Of a DNA stretch of 64,000 nucleotides, positions 40,501-51,968 are shown in pieces. The stretch is from Chondrosia reniformis (taxonomy: Eukaryota; Porifera; Demospongiae; Chondrillida; Chondrillidae), in assembly GCA_947172415.1 (NCBI GenBank), contig OX359197.1, positions 3,596,001 through 3,660,000 on the forward strand, written 5' to 3'. The translations under genes and the position numbers were made by a program. The notes beneath the pieces are model-generated. The model was not told the DNA's origin and did not search any database. It was given only the letters and a program-made list of their open reading frames with translations. How positions within the stretch are numbered: position 1 is the first letter of the stretch; each line of letters starts with the position of its first letter.

Positions 40501-40944
40501 AGTTGCATATACTAGGTGTATTTACTAGTTATATGTACACATTACTAGCTGAATGTGACAGTTGTACGTTTTAGTTGTATGGACTAATGCTAGTTTTATT
40601 TACTAGTCATAAATACTAGTTGTTTGTAGTATTTGTATGAACTGGTACTAGGTATATTTAGTATTTGTATCTACTATATGTATGTACTAGTTGTATGTAC
40701 TAGATTTATGTTCTAGTTGTATGTTGTAGTTGTATGTATTAGTTGTATGCATTAGTTTTTATGTACTCGTAAATTGTTGTTTGTACTAATTGTATGTACT
40801 ACATTTATGTACTCATAACTAGTTGTGTGTAGTAACTGTATGTACTAGTTGTATGTATTAGTTGTATGTACTAGTTGTGTGTACTGGTTGCATGCACTAG
40901 TTATATGTACTAGTTTAATGTAATAGTTGTATGCACTAGTTATA

Positions 40945-41045
40945 TACATATAACTAGTACATACAACTAGTACATACAACAAGTACATGCAACTAATACA
41001 TACAACTTTTAAATAACTAGTACAAACAACTAGTAAATATAACTA
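40945..41045 (-). repeat. Short inverted patch within satellite A, second copy
   Basis: Reverse-complement 13-mers flanked by forward satellite. The patch and the following sequence (ggtactaattatatgtacta, then gttgcatataaaagttg) match 20428-20700, so this is a distant copy of the same higher-order block. Confidence 0.8.
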
Positions 41046-42049
41046 GTTTTAGGTACTAATTATATGTACTAAATGTATGTAATAGTTGTATGTACTAGTT
41101 GTATGTACTAGTTGCATATAAAAGTTGTGTGTACTAGTATTAGGGACTACTTGTATGTACTCGTTACTAGTTGTATGTACTACTTGTAAGGACTAGTTGC
41201 ATGTACATACTGGTTGAATGTACTAGTTGTATAAAGTAGTCATATGTACTAGTTATATGTACTTGGTGTATGTCTAGGTATATATACTAGTTTTATATAT
41301 CTAATAGTTATATACTACTTGTATGTACTAGTTGTATGTACTATTTGTATGTACTACTTGTAATAACTGATTGTATGTAATTTACTTGTTGTATGCACCA
41401 GTACTAGTTACATTTTCACGTTGAAGGGCCTAAATGTACGTGCTAGTTGTATGAACTAGTTATATTTACTAGTTATATGAACTAGTTATTTTTACTAGGT
41501 GTATGGACTAGTTGTATGTACTAGTATATTCTAGGTTTATTTACCAGTTGTAGGTACAAGTTGTATGTACAAGTTTATGTAATAGTTGTTTGTACTGATT
41601 GCATGTACAAGTTGTATGTACTAGTTGTAAGTACCAAATATGTCGTAGTTGTTTATGCACTTTTTATTGACTAGTTGTATGAACTAGTTGTGTGAACTAG
41701 TTGGAGGTACTATTACTGGTAATATTAAGGAGTTGTAGGTACTACTTGTATGTACTAGTTATATGTACTAGTTATATATACTAGTTATATGTACTAGTTA
41801 TATGTACAGGTATATATACTAGCTATATATATATACTAGTTTTGTATTACTTCTATGTACTAGTTGAAATACTAGTTATATGTACTAGTTGTATGTTCTA
41901 TTTGTATGTATTATTTGCATGTACTAGTTATATTTACTAGTTGTAGGTTTCAGTTGTGTGTACTAGTTGTATGAACTGATTGTATGTAATTTACTAATTG
42001 TATGTACTGGCACTAGTTAAATTTACTCTTGAAGATACTAAATGTACCG

Positions 42050-42286
42050 TGTGAGTGAAGAGAACTGACCAGGCTCTGAATGCGACCGCATAGGGTTAGG
42101 GTAAGGGTTAGTGCCTGGTCCGTTCTCTTCACTTGATTCGTAAGGCTAAACTTGACGAGAATTTACTTCCTCATTCGTAAAAACAACCTTACCTTACACG
42201 TAGCGCTTACGTACATCACGTGGCCTTCGAAAAAGTCAGTCATAAGGTAAAGGCCGCCCACGCAATAAGTTGGCGCGGAATGGGTT
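42050..42286. other. Hairpin island with telomere-like sequence
   Basis: About 237 bp of non-satellite, GC-richer DNA. The left part is an inverted repeat of 20 bp (42057-42076 and 42115-42134, one mismatch) whose loop holds a TTAGGG-like tract. The rest includes cttacgtacatcacgtgg and ends in ggcgcggaatgggtta. No open frame of note. It could be a small non-autonomous element; no target duplication was identified. Confidence 0.6.
42057..42134. repeat. Inverted repeat enclosing TTAGGG-like tract
   Basis: The stem is GTGAAGAGAACTGACCAGGC paired with GCCTGGTCCGTTCTCTTCAC. The loop includes tagggttagggtaagggtta (42093-42112), close to three units of the common animal telomere repeat with one change. 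Confidence 0.8.
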
Positions 42287-43308
42287 AATATACTAGCTGT
42301 AGGTACTATATTTATGTACTAGTTATATGTCTATGTTCTAGTCAAAGGTACTAGTTGTAAGTACAAGTTACATGAACGAGTGGTATGTACTAGTACTGGT
42401 AATATTAACTAACTGTAGGCACTAGTTGTATGTACTAGTTGTATGTACTAGTTGTATGTACTAGTTGTATGTACTAGTCCAAATTATATTTACTAGTTAT
42501 ATTTACTAGTTGTATGTACTAGTTGTATATACTAGATGTATGTACTTTTAGTTGTGTACTAGTTGTGTCTACTACTTGTATGTACTAGTTGTATGTACTA
42601 GTTGTATGTACTAGTTGTATTTACTAGTTGTATACACTAGTTGTATGTACGAGATGTATGTACTGTTTATGTATTAGTTATATATAGTAGTTGTTTGTTT
42701 TAGTTATATGTACTAGTTATGTACTAGTTGAATGTACTAGTGCAATGTACTAGTACTGGTAATATTTACTAACTGTAGCCACTAGTTGTGTGTACTAGTT
42801 GTACGTAATTGCACTTGTTATATTTATCAGTTGTAAGTACTAATTCTATGTACTAGTTGAATGTAATAGTTGTATGAACTAGTTGTATGTACTAGTACAA
42901 GTTATATTTACTACTTGTAGGTATTAGTTGTATCTACTCTTTGTATATACTATATGTATGTACTAGTTATATGTTTGTGTACTAGCTATATGTAGTAGTT
43001 GTATGCACTAGCAGTATGTATTAGTTGTATATACTAGATGTATGTACTAATTGTATGTAATAATTCTATATACTAGTTGGAGTTCTAGTTTAATGTACTT
43101 GTTGTAGGTACTATATTTATGTACTAGATATATGTCTATGTTCTAGTCATAGGTACTAGTTGTAAGTACAAGTAGTACGAGTGGTATGTACTAGTACTGG
43201 TTATAAAAACTAACTGTAGGCAGTAGTTGTATGTACTAGTTGTATGTACTAGTCCAAATTATATTTACTAGTTATATTTACTAGTTGTATGTATTAGTTG
43301 TATATATA
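42287..43308 (+). repeat. Satellite A, forward
   Basis: Forward 13-bp satellite between the hairpin island and the Tigger relic. The block with agtccaaattatatttactag occurs twice (near 42477 and 43252), about 775 bp apart, which indicates a local higher-order unit. Confidence 0.92.
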
Positions 43309-43310
43309 TA

Positions 43311-43828
43311 CAGTGCAGTCCACTTAATTCGAATCGGTTTTCGACGAAATTTCGCCTATTTCGAATAGAACTCCGATTCCCTGTATAGCCCCAGTACATG
43401 AATTTCGTTGGGAATTTTCGTTTATTTCGGAGAGAATACGGAAGTATTTCAACGCAAATAAGCAAGCTCAAAGTTATTTAAGAGGCAATCGCACCTTTAA
43501 CGGTTAAGAATTTTAGCTAAATCGTCATTAATTATTCTCAGTACGATGTTATTCTCTAGCTATGCAACATTCACGGTACCAATCACTTATTCTGGAATGA
43601 AAACTAGAGATTATCGATCTCGTGGACAATGCCCCATCTGGAAAGAAGAAAAAGGACATTGCTACTACTACTTGGTTGCGTAATATTCTCTTTTTCATTA
43701 TATTTCAAATGTATTTTTGGTGTTTAGATATCACTTTGCTATTTTATACATAATCCTGATAATTCAAAATTCCTGTTATTTCAAATTTTCCTGATTCCCT
43801 GGAGATTCGAATTAGGTTGACTGCACTG
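43311..43828 (+). mobile_element. Tigger/pogo-like (Tc1-mariner) transposon relic
   Basis: 518 bp bounded by 24-bp terminal inverted repeats (43311-43334 and 43805-43828, 22 of 24 matching, starting CAGTGCAGTC and ending TAATTCGAAT) and by TA on both outer sides, as expected for Tc1/mariner insertion. The interior holds a fragment coding for the N-terminal CENP-B-type helix-turn-helix, so the ends and interior agree on Tigger/pogo. The catalytic DDE domain is absent; this is an internally deleted, non-autonomous copy. Confidence 0.85.
43601..43690 (+). pseudogene. Fragment of Tigger transposase N-terminal HTH (CENP-B-type)
   Basis: This frame reads KLEIIDLVDNAPSGKKKKDI, then ATTTWLRNIL, about 30 codons. 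The first 20 residues match the psq/CENP-B N-terminal helix-turn-helix pattern typical of Tigger and Jerky-type transposases (KLEII..VE.G..KK.DIA). An in-frame TGA lies immediately upstream (43598-43600), and after ATT the usual helix sequence is not recognisable. In the full protein this domain binds the transposon ends. Here it is a relic too short to fold independently. Recognition is by motif only, but its position inside matching Tigger-like ends supports it. Confidence 0.7.
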
Positions 43829-43830
43829 TA

Positions 43831-45762
43831 CTAGATGTATGTACTTTTAGTTATGAACTAATTGTGTCTACTACTTGTATGTACTAGTTGTATGTACTAG
43901 TTGTATGTACTAGTTGTATGTACTAGTTGTATGCACTAGTTGTATGTGCGAGATATATGTATTTTTTATGTATTAGTTATATATAGTAGTTGTTTGTTTT
44001 AGTTAGATGTACTAGTTATGTACTAGTTGAATGTACTAGTGCTATGTACTAGTACCGGTAATATTTACTAACTGTAGCCACTAGTGGTATGTACTATATA
44101 GTTGTACGTATTAGCACTTGTTATATTTATCAGTTGTTATTACTAATTGTATGTACTAGTTGTATGTACTAGTACCAGTTATATTTACTAGTTGTAGGTA
44201 TTAGTTGTATCTACTCGTTGTATGTACTATGTGTATGTACTAGTTATATGTTTGTGTACTAGTTATATGTAGTAGTTGTATGCATTAACTGTATGTACTA
44301 GTTGTATATACTATTTATAATTAAAGGTATATGTGTATTTACTACCTATATGTAGTAGATATATGTACTAGTTATATATATGTCTTAGCTGTTTGTCCTA
44401 GCTGTATGTACTAGTTGAATATACTAGTGGTATGTGCTAATTGTATGTACTAGTGGTGCGTACTATTTATCATTTACTAGTTGTATGTACTAGTTGCATG
44501 TACTAGTTGTATGTACTAATTGTTTGTATTAGTTGTATGCACTAGTTATATATACTAGCTCTAGTTATATTTACTAATTGTAGGTACTAGTTGTATGTAG
44601 AAGTTGTATGTAGTAGTTGCATGGACTAGTTTTGTTCTAGTTATATGTATAGTTTTATGTACTATTTCTGTATACTAGTTGTATGTACTAATTGTATACT
44701 AATTGTATACTATTTGTATGTACTATTTGTAGGTTCTTATTGTTTGTACTAGGTGTATGTGCTTTTTATAGGTACCAGTTATATGTGTTTGTAAAAGTTA
44801 TATGTAGTAGTTGGGTAATAGTTATAGGTACTTGTTAGATGTACTAGTTGTATATCCTGGTTTTATGTACTAGTTGCAGGTTCTAGTATTAGTAAAACTA
44901 TGTACTAAGTAGGTACTCGTATGTACTATTTTAAGTACTAGTTAGATGTACTAGTTCTAGTTATATTTACTAGTTGTATATACTAGTTGTACATACTAGT
45001 TTATGTAGTAGTTGTATGTACTAATTGAATGTACTAGGTATATGTACAAGTTGTATGTACTAAGTATATGAACTAGTTGTAGTACTAGTTGTATGTTCCA
45101 GTTGTATGTAATAGTTGTATGTACTACTAGTTTTATGTACTAGTTGTAATACTAATTGTTTGTACTAGTTGTATGCACTAGTTGTATTTACTAGTTATAT
45201 GTATTAATTGTATGTAGTAGTTTTATGTACTAGGTGTAAGAACTAGTTGTATGTATATACTAGTTGTTGGTACTAATTGATTGTCCTAGTTGTATATACT
45301 AGTTGTATGTACTAGTACTGGTTGTATTTACTAGTTGTAAGTACTAGTTGTATGTACTAGTTATATTTACTAGTTGTAAGTGTATACTAGTTGTATGTAC
45401 TCAATTGTATGTAGTAGTTGTATGTACTAATTGTATGTACTAGTTTTATGTACTAATTGTGTGTAATTGTTGTATGTACTAGTTCTATGTACTAGTTTTA
45501 TATATGTACTAGTACTAGTTATATTTACTAATTTTAAGTATACACTAGTTGTATGTCCTCAATTTTATGTAGTAGTTTTATGTACTAATTGTATGTACTA
45601 GTTTTATGTATTAGTTGTGTGTAATAGTTATATTTACTAGTTGTATTTACTAGACGTATTTAGTAGTTGTATATATGTTCTAGTTGTATGTACTAGTTAT
45701 ATATATGTACTAGTTATATGTACTAGTCGTATGTACTAGTTGTATGTACTAGTTGTATGTAC
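43831..45762 (+). repeat. Satellite A, forward
   Basis: Forward 13-bp satellite. The first part (about 43840-44300) repeats the order of blocks seen at 42540-43050 (tagttgtgtctactacttgta, then agttgtttgttttagtta), so the Tigger element sits in a duplicated block. No gene is visible. Confidence 0.92.
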
Positions 45763-46062
45763 AAACGATTAGAAACGATTAGCATACATGATTTTAAGAA
45801 AAGAAGAGGCAACCATACGCAACTACAATCTACTGGATGAGACGTATGCTCAATTTCTCACTACTGCAATCTGCTGTGACATGCCTAAGAGGATCTAAAC
45901 ACTAATCCAAAAAGCTAAGTGTACCAGACTTCATCGAGCTAACAAATTCCTAGGCTAGATATTGTTTTTTTATATACATAAACTTATCCATTATAAATCT
46001 ATTATCTATATATATATATAGTCATATTATTGTACAATTATCGTATTATAATAAAATGGTTA
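45763..46062 (+). other. Unclassified 0.3-kb island with small ORF
   Basis: Non-satellite DNA starting with a 10-bp direct doublet (aaacgattag twice). An ATG at 45788 opens a 36-codon frame ending at 45896-45898 (MILRKEEATIRNYNLLDETY and 16 further residues, ending CCDMPKRI). I do not recognise it. The frame is open only a few codons upstream of the ATG. The right half is AT-rich with a TA microsatellite (about 46004-46018) and an aataaa word near its end, which would suit the 3' end of a transcript or retroelement. No target duplication was seen. Confidence 0.45.
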
Positions 46063-46209
46063 ACTAGTTGTATGTACTAGTTGTATGTACTAGTTGTATG
46101 TACTAGTTGTATGTACTAGTTGTATGTACTAGTTGTATGTACGTACTAGTTGTATGTATTAGTTGTAGTACTAGTTGTATGTAGTAGTTGTGTGTTCTAA
46201 TTGTATGTA
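46063..46209 (+). repeat. Satellite A, nearly homogeneous block
   Basis: Six or more consecutive perfect 13-mers follow the island, then a few variants, ending at the junction with satellite B. This is the most homogeneous stretch of satellite A seen in the window and may be recently amplified. Confidence 0.9.
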
Positions 46210-48195
46210 GCCGAACCTGAATTTGAAGGTCCCCGAAGCTTTACAACCTATTTCCGAGTAAAAATGGCCGCCAATTTCCAAACTTTGGGCCATGAAGCCG
46301 TACAGAAGACCTTACCAATGGTAAAAATGGCCTCTGAACCTGATTAAAGGGTCCCTGAAGCTCTACGACCTATCTGCAAATAAATATGGCCACTGCTTTG
46401 AAAAGTTTGGTCTATGTAGCCGTAACAAAGGCACTCCCTAGGGTAAAAATGGCCGCCAAACCCGATTTAAGGGTCCCCGGAGCTCGATGATCTATATCTG
46501 AGTAAAAAATGGCCACCGATTTCCAAAGTTTGGGCTATGCAGCTGTAGCAAAGACTCTCCTGAGGGTAAAAATGGCCACTGAACCCGATTAAAAGTCCCC
46601 GAAGCTCTACTACCCTTTTCCGAGGTAAAATGGCCGCCGATTTCGAAAATATGGGGTATGAAGCCGTACCGAAGACCATTCCTAGGATAAAAATGACCGC
46701 CAAACCCGATTTAAGGGTTCCCGAAGCTCTATTACCTATCTCCGAGTTAAAAATGCCCACCGATCTTGAACATTCTGGCTATGAAGCCGTACCGAAGACC
46801 GTTCCTAGGATAAAAATGGCCGCCGAACCCGATTTAAAGGTCTCCAAAGCTCAACGATTAACCTCAGAGTTACAAATGGCTGCCGATTTCAAAAATATGG
46901 GCTTTCAAGCCGTACAGAAGTCAGTTTCTAGGATAAAAATGGCCGCGAACTCAATTAAAAGGTCCCAGAAGCTCTACGACCTATAACAGAGTTAAAAATG
47001 GTTGCCGATTTAGAAAATTTGGGCTATGAAGCCCTACCGAAGACCGTTCCTAGGATAAAAATGGCCGCCAAACTCGATTCCGGGTCCCTGAAGTTCTATT
47101 ACCTATCTCCGAGTTAAAAATACCCACCGATTTTGAAAATTTGGGCTATGAAGCCGTACCGAAGACGGTTCCTAGGATAAAAATGGGTGCCGAACCAGAT
47201 TTAAGGATCCCCGAAGCTCAACGACCTATCTCAGATTTAAAAATGGCCGCCGATTTCGAAAATATGGGCCATGAAGCCGTACCGCAGACCGTTCCTGGGA
47301 TAAAAATGGCCGCCGGACTCGATTAAAGGGTCCTGAAGCTCTACGACCTATCGCCGAGTTAGAAATGGCCGCTGATTTCGAAAATATTGGCTATAAAGCC
47401 GTACCGAAGACGGTTCCTTGGAAAAAAATGGCCGCCGATTTTGAAAATATGGGTTATGAAGCCGTACCAAAGACGGTTCCTAGGATAAAAATGGCCGCCA
47501 GATTCGCTTGGAAGGTCCCCGAAGCTCTATGACACATCGCCGAGTTAAAAATGGCCGCCGATTTGGAAAATATGGGCTATGATGTCGTACCGAAGACCGT
47601 TTCTTGGATAAAAATGGCCGCCGGGCTCGATTGAAGGGTCCCCAAAGCTGTACGACCTATCGCCGAGTTAAAAATGGCCGCCGATTTCGTAAATATGGGC
47701 TATGAAGTCGTACCGAAGACCGTATCTTGGATGAAAATGGCCGCCGCAGTCGATTAAAGGGTCTTCGAAGCTCTACGACCTATAGCCGAGTTAAAAATGG
47801 CCGCCGATTTCAAAAATATGGGCTATGAAGCCGTACCGAAGACGTATCCTAGGATAAAAATGGCCGCCGGACTCTATTAAAGGTTCCCCGAAGCTATACG
47901 AACTATTGGCCAGGTAAAAATGGCGCCGATTGTGAAAATATGGGCTCTTAAGCTGTACCGAAGACCGTTTCATGGATAAAATGGCCGCCGGACTCGCTTA
48001 AAGGGTCCCCGCAGCTCTACGACCTATCGCTGAGTTAAAAATGGCAGCCGATTTCGAAAATTTGGGCTATGAGGCCGTACCGAAGACGGTTCCTGGGATA
48101 AAAATGGCCGCCGGACTCGATTAAAGGTTCCCTGAAGGTCTATGACCTATCGCTGAGTTAAAAATGGCTGCCGATTGTGTAAATATGGGCTATGA
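46210..48195 (+). repeat. Satellite B, 123-bp tandem repeat, array 1 left part
   Basis: Tandem units of 123 bp marked by aaaatggccgccgattt, atgggctatgaagccgtacc and gaagctctacgacctat. The phase at the junction is GCCGAA. The first kilobase is a divergent subfamily (gccgaacccgatttaagg, ccgttcctagg). From about 47300 units resemble the ggactcgatt / ttcttgg subfamily. Short open frames such as 46630-46986 are translations of the repeat: 123 bp equals 41 codons, so one frame repeats a 41-residue peptide. Confidence 0.95.
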
Positions 48196-48878
48196 CAGGG
48201 GCGGATTTAAAGGGGGGGCTTAGGGGGCTAAAGCGCCCCCTTCAACCAAGAAATTGAATTCCAAATATGAAACATTCTGCTGAATCTGAAAGAGACAGTG
48301 GAGAACCAACCACAGCCACACTTACAGGTTAAACTTAGGTATCTTCATCCATACACAGCTTGTATCAAGCACTGCAGTTCAATACATGCTTAGTTTCATT
48401 CTCTGATAGTTCCTCCCATGTTAGGCGGCCATTTTGGTTCTGCCCTTGTTTATTCTATTAAACGCCCATTGTTCCTCATGGTTAAACACGAGGTTAAAAC
48501 ATGGCTGAACCTGGGTTGAACACCAGGAAGCTTCTTGAGATTGCTTGTACACTGCCAGTCACGAGTGCAGTCCGTTAGTCGACTAGAATTATCTAACCCA
48601 TTTATTGAGACAGCAGAAGTGTAAAGAACTAAACATAATAATTATTTCACGTTTCTACCACTGACATGCATATTTTCATATCTTGGTGCTCTTCACTTTT
48701 TGTTGCTATGTTGTTGCTTGCTTACTACTTACTGCAATTAAGCATTAACAATTATGCTTAAATCAAAATTTAGCTATCCCGAGTGAGTTGCCCCCAGACC
48801 CTCTCCCCTTTCCGCCATGTTTTAATATCATACTGTTCGAGTTAGCCCCCCCTTCACAACATCCTAGATCCGCCACTG
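48196..48878. mobile_element. MITE-like DNA transposon, possibly hAT-related
   Basis: 683 bp inserted in satellite B. The ends are imperfect inverted repeats (CAGGGGCGGATTTA at the left; the right end read inward is CAGTGGCGGATCTA, followed by a G-rich run on both sides). TATGA flanks both ends (48191-48195, 48879-48883), which fits the interrupted unit (gggctatgaagcc) as a 5-bp duplication. CAGNGGCGGAT ends with a G-run resemble hAT-type MITEs, but hAT normally makes 8-bp duplications, so the class is uncertain. The interior has no transposase. It contains GGCGGCCATTTT at 48424-48435, the complement of the core box of satellite B. Confidence 0.75.
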
Positions 48879-51800
48879 TATGAAGCCGTACCGAAGACCG
48901 TTTCATGGATAACAATGGCCTCCAGACTTGCTTAAAGGTCCCTGGAGCTCTATGACTTATCGGCGAGTTAAAAATGGCCGCCGATTTCATAAATATGGTC
49001 AATGAGACCGTACCGAAGACCGTTTCCTGGATAAAAATGGCCGCCGGATTCGATTAAAGGTCACCGAAGCTCTACGACCTATCGCCGAGTTAAAAATGGC
49101 CATCCATTTCGTAGATATGGGCTATGAAGCTGTACTGAAGACCGTTTCTTGGATAAAAATGGCCGCCTAACTCGATTAAAGGGTCCCCGAAGCTCTACGA
49201 CTTATCGCCGAGTTAAAATGGCCATTGATTTCGTAGATATGGGCTATGAAGCTGTACTGAAGACCGTTTCTTGGATAAAAATGGCCGCCTAACTCGATTA
49301 AAGGGTCACCGAAGCTCTACGACTTATCGCCGAGTTAAAAATGGCCGCCGATTTCGAAATTATGGGCTATGAAGCCCTACCGAAGACGGTTCCTTGGATA
49401 AAGATGGCCGCCGGACTCGTTTAAATATACCCCGAAGCTCTCCGACCTATCGCTGAGTTAAAAATGGCCGCCGATTGTGAAAATATGGGCTATAAACCCG
49501 TACCGAAGACGGTTCCTTGGATAAAAATGGCCTCCGGACTCGATTAAAGGGTCCCCCAAGTTCTACGACCTATTGCGGAGTTAAAAATGGCCGCTGATTT
49601 GGAAAATATAGGCTATTGAGCCGTATCGAAGATAGTTTCTTAGATAAAAATGGCTGCTGGATTCGATTAAAGGGTCCCTAAAGCTGTATGACCTATTGCC
49701 GAGTTAAAAATGGCCGCCGATTTCGAAAATAGGGCTATGAAACCGTACCGAAGACCGTTTCTTGGATCAAAATGGCCGCGGGACTCGATTAAAGGGTCCC
49801 TGAAGCTCTACGACCTATCGCCGAAGTAAAACTGTCCGCCGATTCGAAAAATATGGGCTATAAAGCCGTATCGAAGATCGTTTCTTGGATTAAAATGGCC
49901 GCCGGACCAGATTAAAGGGTCCCCGAAACTCTACGACCTATCGCCGAGTTAAAAATGGCCGCTGATTTCGAAAATATGGGCTATGAAGCCGTACCAAAGA
50001 CGGCTCCTTGGATAAAAATAGCCGCTGGACTCGATTAAAGGGTCTCTGAAGCCCCACGACCTATTATCAAGTTTAAAATGGCCGCCGATTTCGAAAATAT
50101 GGGCTATGAAGCTTTTCCGAAGACCGTTTCTTGGATAAAAACTGCCGCCGGACTCGATTAGAGGGACCCCGAAGCTCTACAACCTATCGCCGAGTTAAAA
50201 ATAGCCGCCCATTTCGAAAATATGGGCTATGAAGCCGTACCGAAGACCGTTATTTGGATAAAAATGGCCGCTGGACTTGATTAAAGGGTCCCCGAAGCCC
50301 TACGATCTATCGCCGAGCTAAAAACGGCCGCTGATTTCGAAAATATTGGCTATGAAGCTGTATCGAAGATAGTTTCTTAGATAAAAATGCCGGACTCGAT
50401 TAAAGGGTTGCTGAAGCTGTACGACCTATTGCCAAGTTTAAAATGGCCGCCGATTTCGAAAATATGGGCTATGAAGCCGAACTAAAGACCGTTTCTTGGA
50501 TAAAAATGGCCGCCGAACTCGATTAAAGGTTCCCCCAAGCTCTATGCCCTATCGCTGAGTTAAAAATGGCCGGCGATTTCGAAAATATGGGCTATGAAGC
50601 CCTACCGAAGATCGTTTCTAGGATACAAATGGCCACTGAAGTCGATGAAAGGGTCCCCAAAGCTCTATGACCTATCGCCGGGTTAAAAATGGCCGCCGAT
50701 TTCGATATTATGGGCTATGAAATCGTACCGAGGACGATTCCTTGGAGAAAAATTGCCGCCGGACTCAATTAAAGGGTCCCCAAAGCTCTACGACCTATCG
50801 CCGAGTTAAAATGGCTGCTGATTGTGAAAATATGGGCTATGAAGCCGTATCGAAGCTGGTTCCTTGGATAAAAATGGCCACCTGACTCGATTAAAGGGTC
50901 CCCGAAGGTCTACGACCTCTCCGAGTTAAAAATGGCCGCCGATTTCGAAAATATGGGCTATGAAGCCGTCCCGAAGACGGTTCCTTGGATAAAAATGGCC
51001 GCCGGTCTCGATTAAAGGGTCCTCGAAGCTCTATGACCTATCGCCGAGTTAAAAATGGACGCCGATTTCGAAAATATTGGCATTGAAGCCGTACCAAAGA
51101 CGGTTCCTTGGATAAAAATGGCTGCCGGTTTCGATTAAAGGGTCCTTGAAGCTCTACGACCTATCGCCGACTTAAAAATGGCCGCCGATTTCGAAAACAT
51201 GGGCTATGAAGCCGTACCAAAGACCGTTTCTTGGATAAAAATGGGCGCGGGACTCGATTAAAGGGCCCCGAAGGTGTACGACCTATCGCCGAGTTAAAAA
51301 TGTCCGCCGATTTGGAAAATATGGGCTATAAAGCCTTATCAAAGATCGTTTCTTGGATAAAAATGGCCGCCGGACTCGATAAAAGGGTCCCCGAAGCTCT
51401 ACGACCTATCGGTGAGTTAAAAATGGCCGCCGATTTCGAAAATATGGGCTATGAAGCCGTATTGAAGAAAATTTCTTGGATTAAAATGGCCGCCGGACTT
51501 GATTAAAAGGTCCCCGAAACTCTACGACCTATCGCCGAGTTAAAAATGGCCGCCGATTTCAAAAATATGGGCTATGAAACCGTACCGAAGACGGTTCCTT
51601 GGATAAAAATGGCTGCCGTACTGGATGAAAGGGTCTCCGAAGCCCCACAACCTATCGTAGAGTTTAAAATGGCCGCCGATTTCGATAATAGGGGCTATAA
51701 AGTCGTAATGAAGACCGTTTCTTGGATAAAAATGGCCGCCGGACTCGAATAAAGGGTCCCCGCAGCTCTACGACCTATGATCGAGTTAAAAATGGCCACC

Positions 51801-51968
51801 GATATCGAAAATATGGGCTATGAAGCCGTTCCAAAGACCGTTTCGAGGATAAAAATGGCCCCCGGACTAGATTAAAGGTTCACCTAAGCTCTACGATCTA
51901 TCGCCGAGTAAAAATGGCCGCCGATTTCGAAAATATGCGGTATGAAGCCGTATCGAAGATAGTTTCTT
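48879..51968 (+). repeat. Satellite B, array 1 right part
   Basis: Continues the 123-bp array after the MITE. The typical unit here carries ggactcgattaaaggg, tcgccgagttaaaa and gtttcttggataaaa. A nearly exact one-unit duplication lies at about 49099-49343 (shared variants ttcgtagatatggg and cgcctaactcg). Many units contain single-base deletions in the A-run before atggcc, so no reading frame is maintained. The array ends at gatagtttctt, where satellite A resumes. Confidence 0.95.

Larger units (their letters stand above)
32361..42049 (+). repeat. Satellite A, forward
   Basis: The longest uninterrupted forward block of the 13-bp satellite (9.7 kb). Higher-order organisation is clear: a 198-bp direct duplication at 34199-34594, the block with ggtactaggtagatcctagttg near 32715 and 38490, and a region of about 1 kb near 40.9-42.0 kb homologous to 20.4-21.4 kb. 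No gene or RNA is visible. Confidence 0.93.

Noticed and set aside
43268-43471. Minus-strand open frame over the left end of the Tigger relic
   Set aside because: It crosses from satellite into the terminal inverted repeat and reads the repeat antisense to the HTH fragment; there is no family match.
1-46209. CRISPR-like array
   Set aside because: The 13-bp units are contiguous without unique spacers, and the surrounding elements are eukaryotic.
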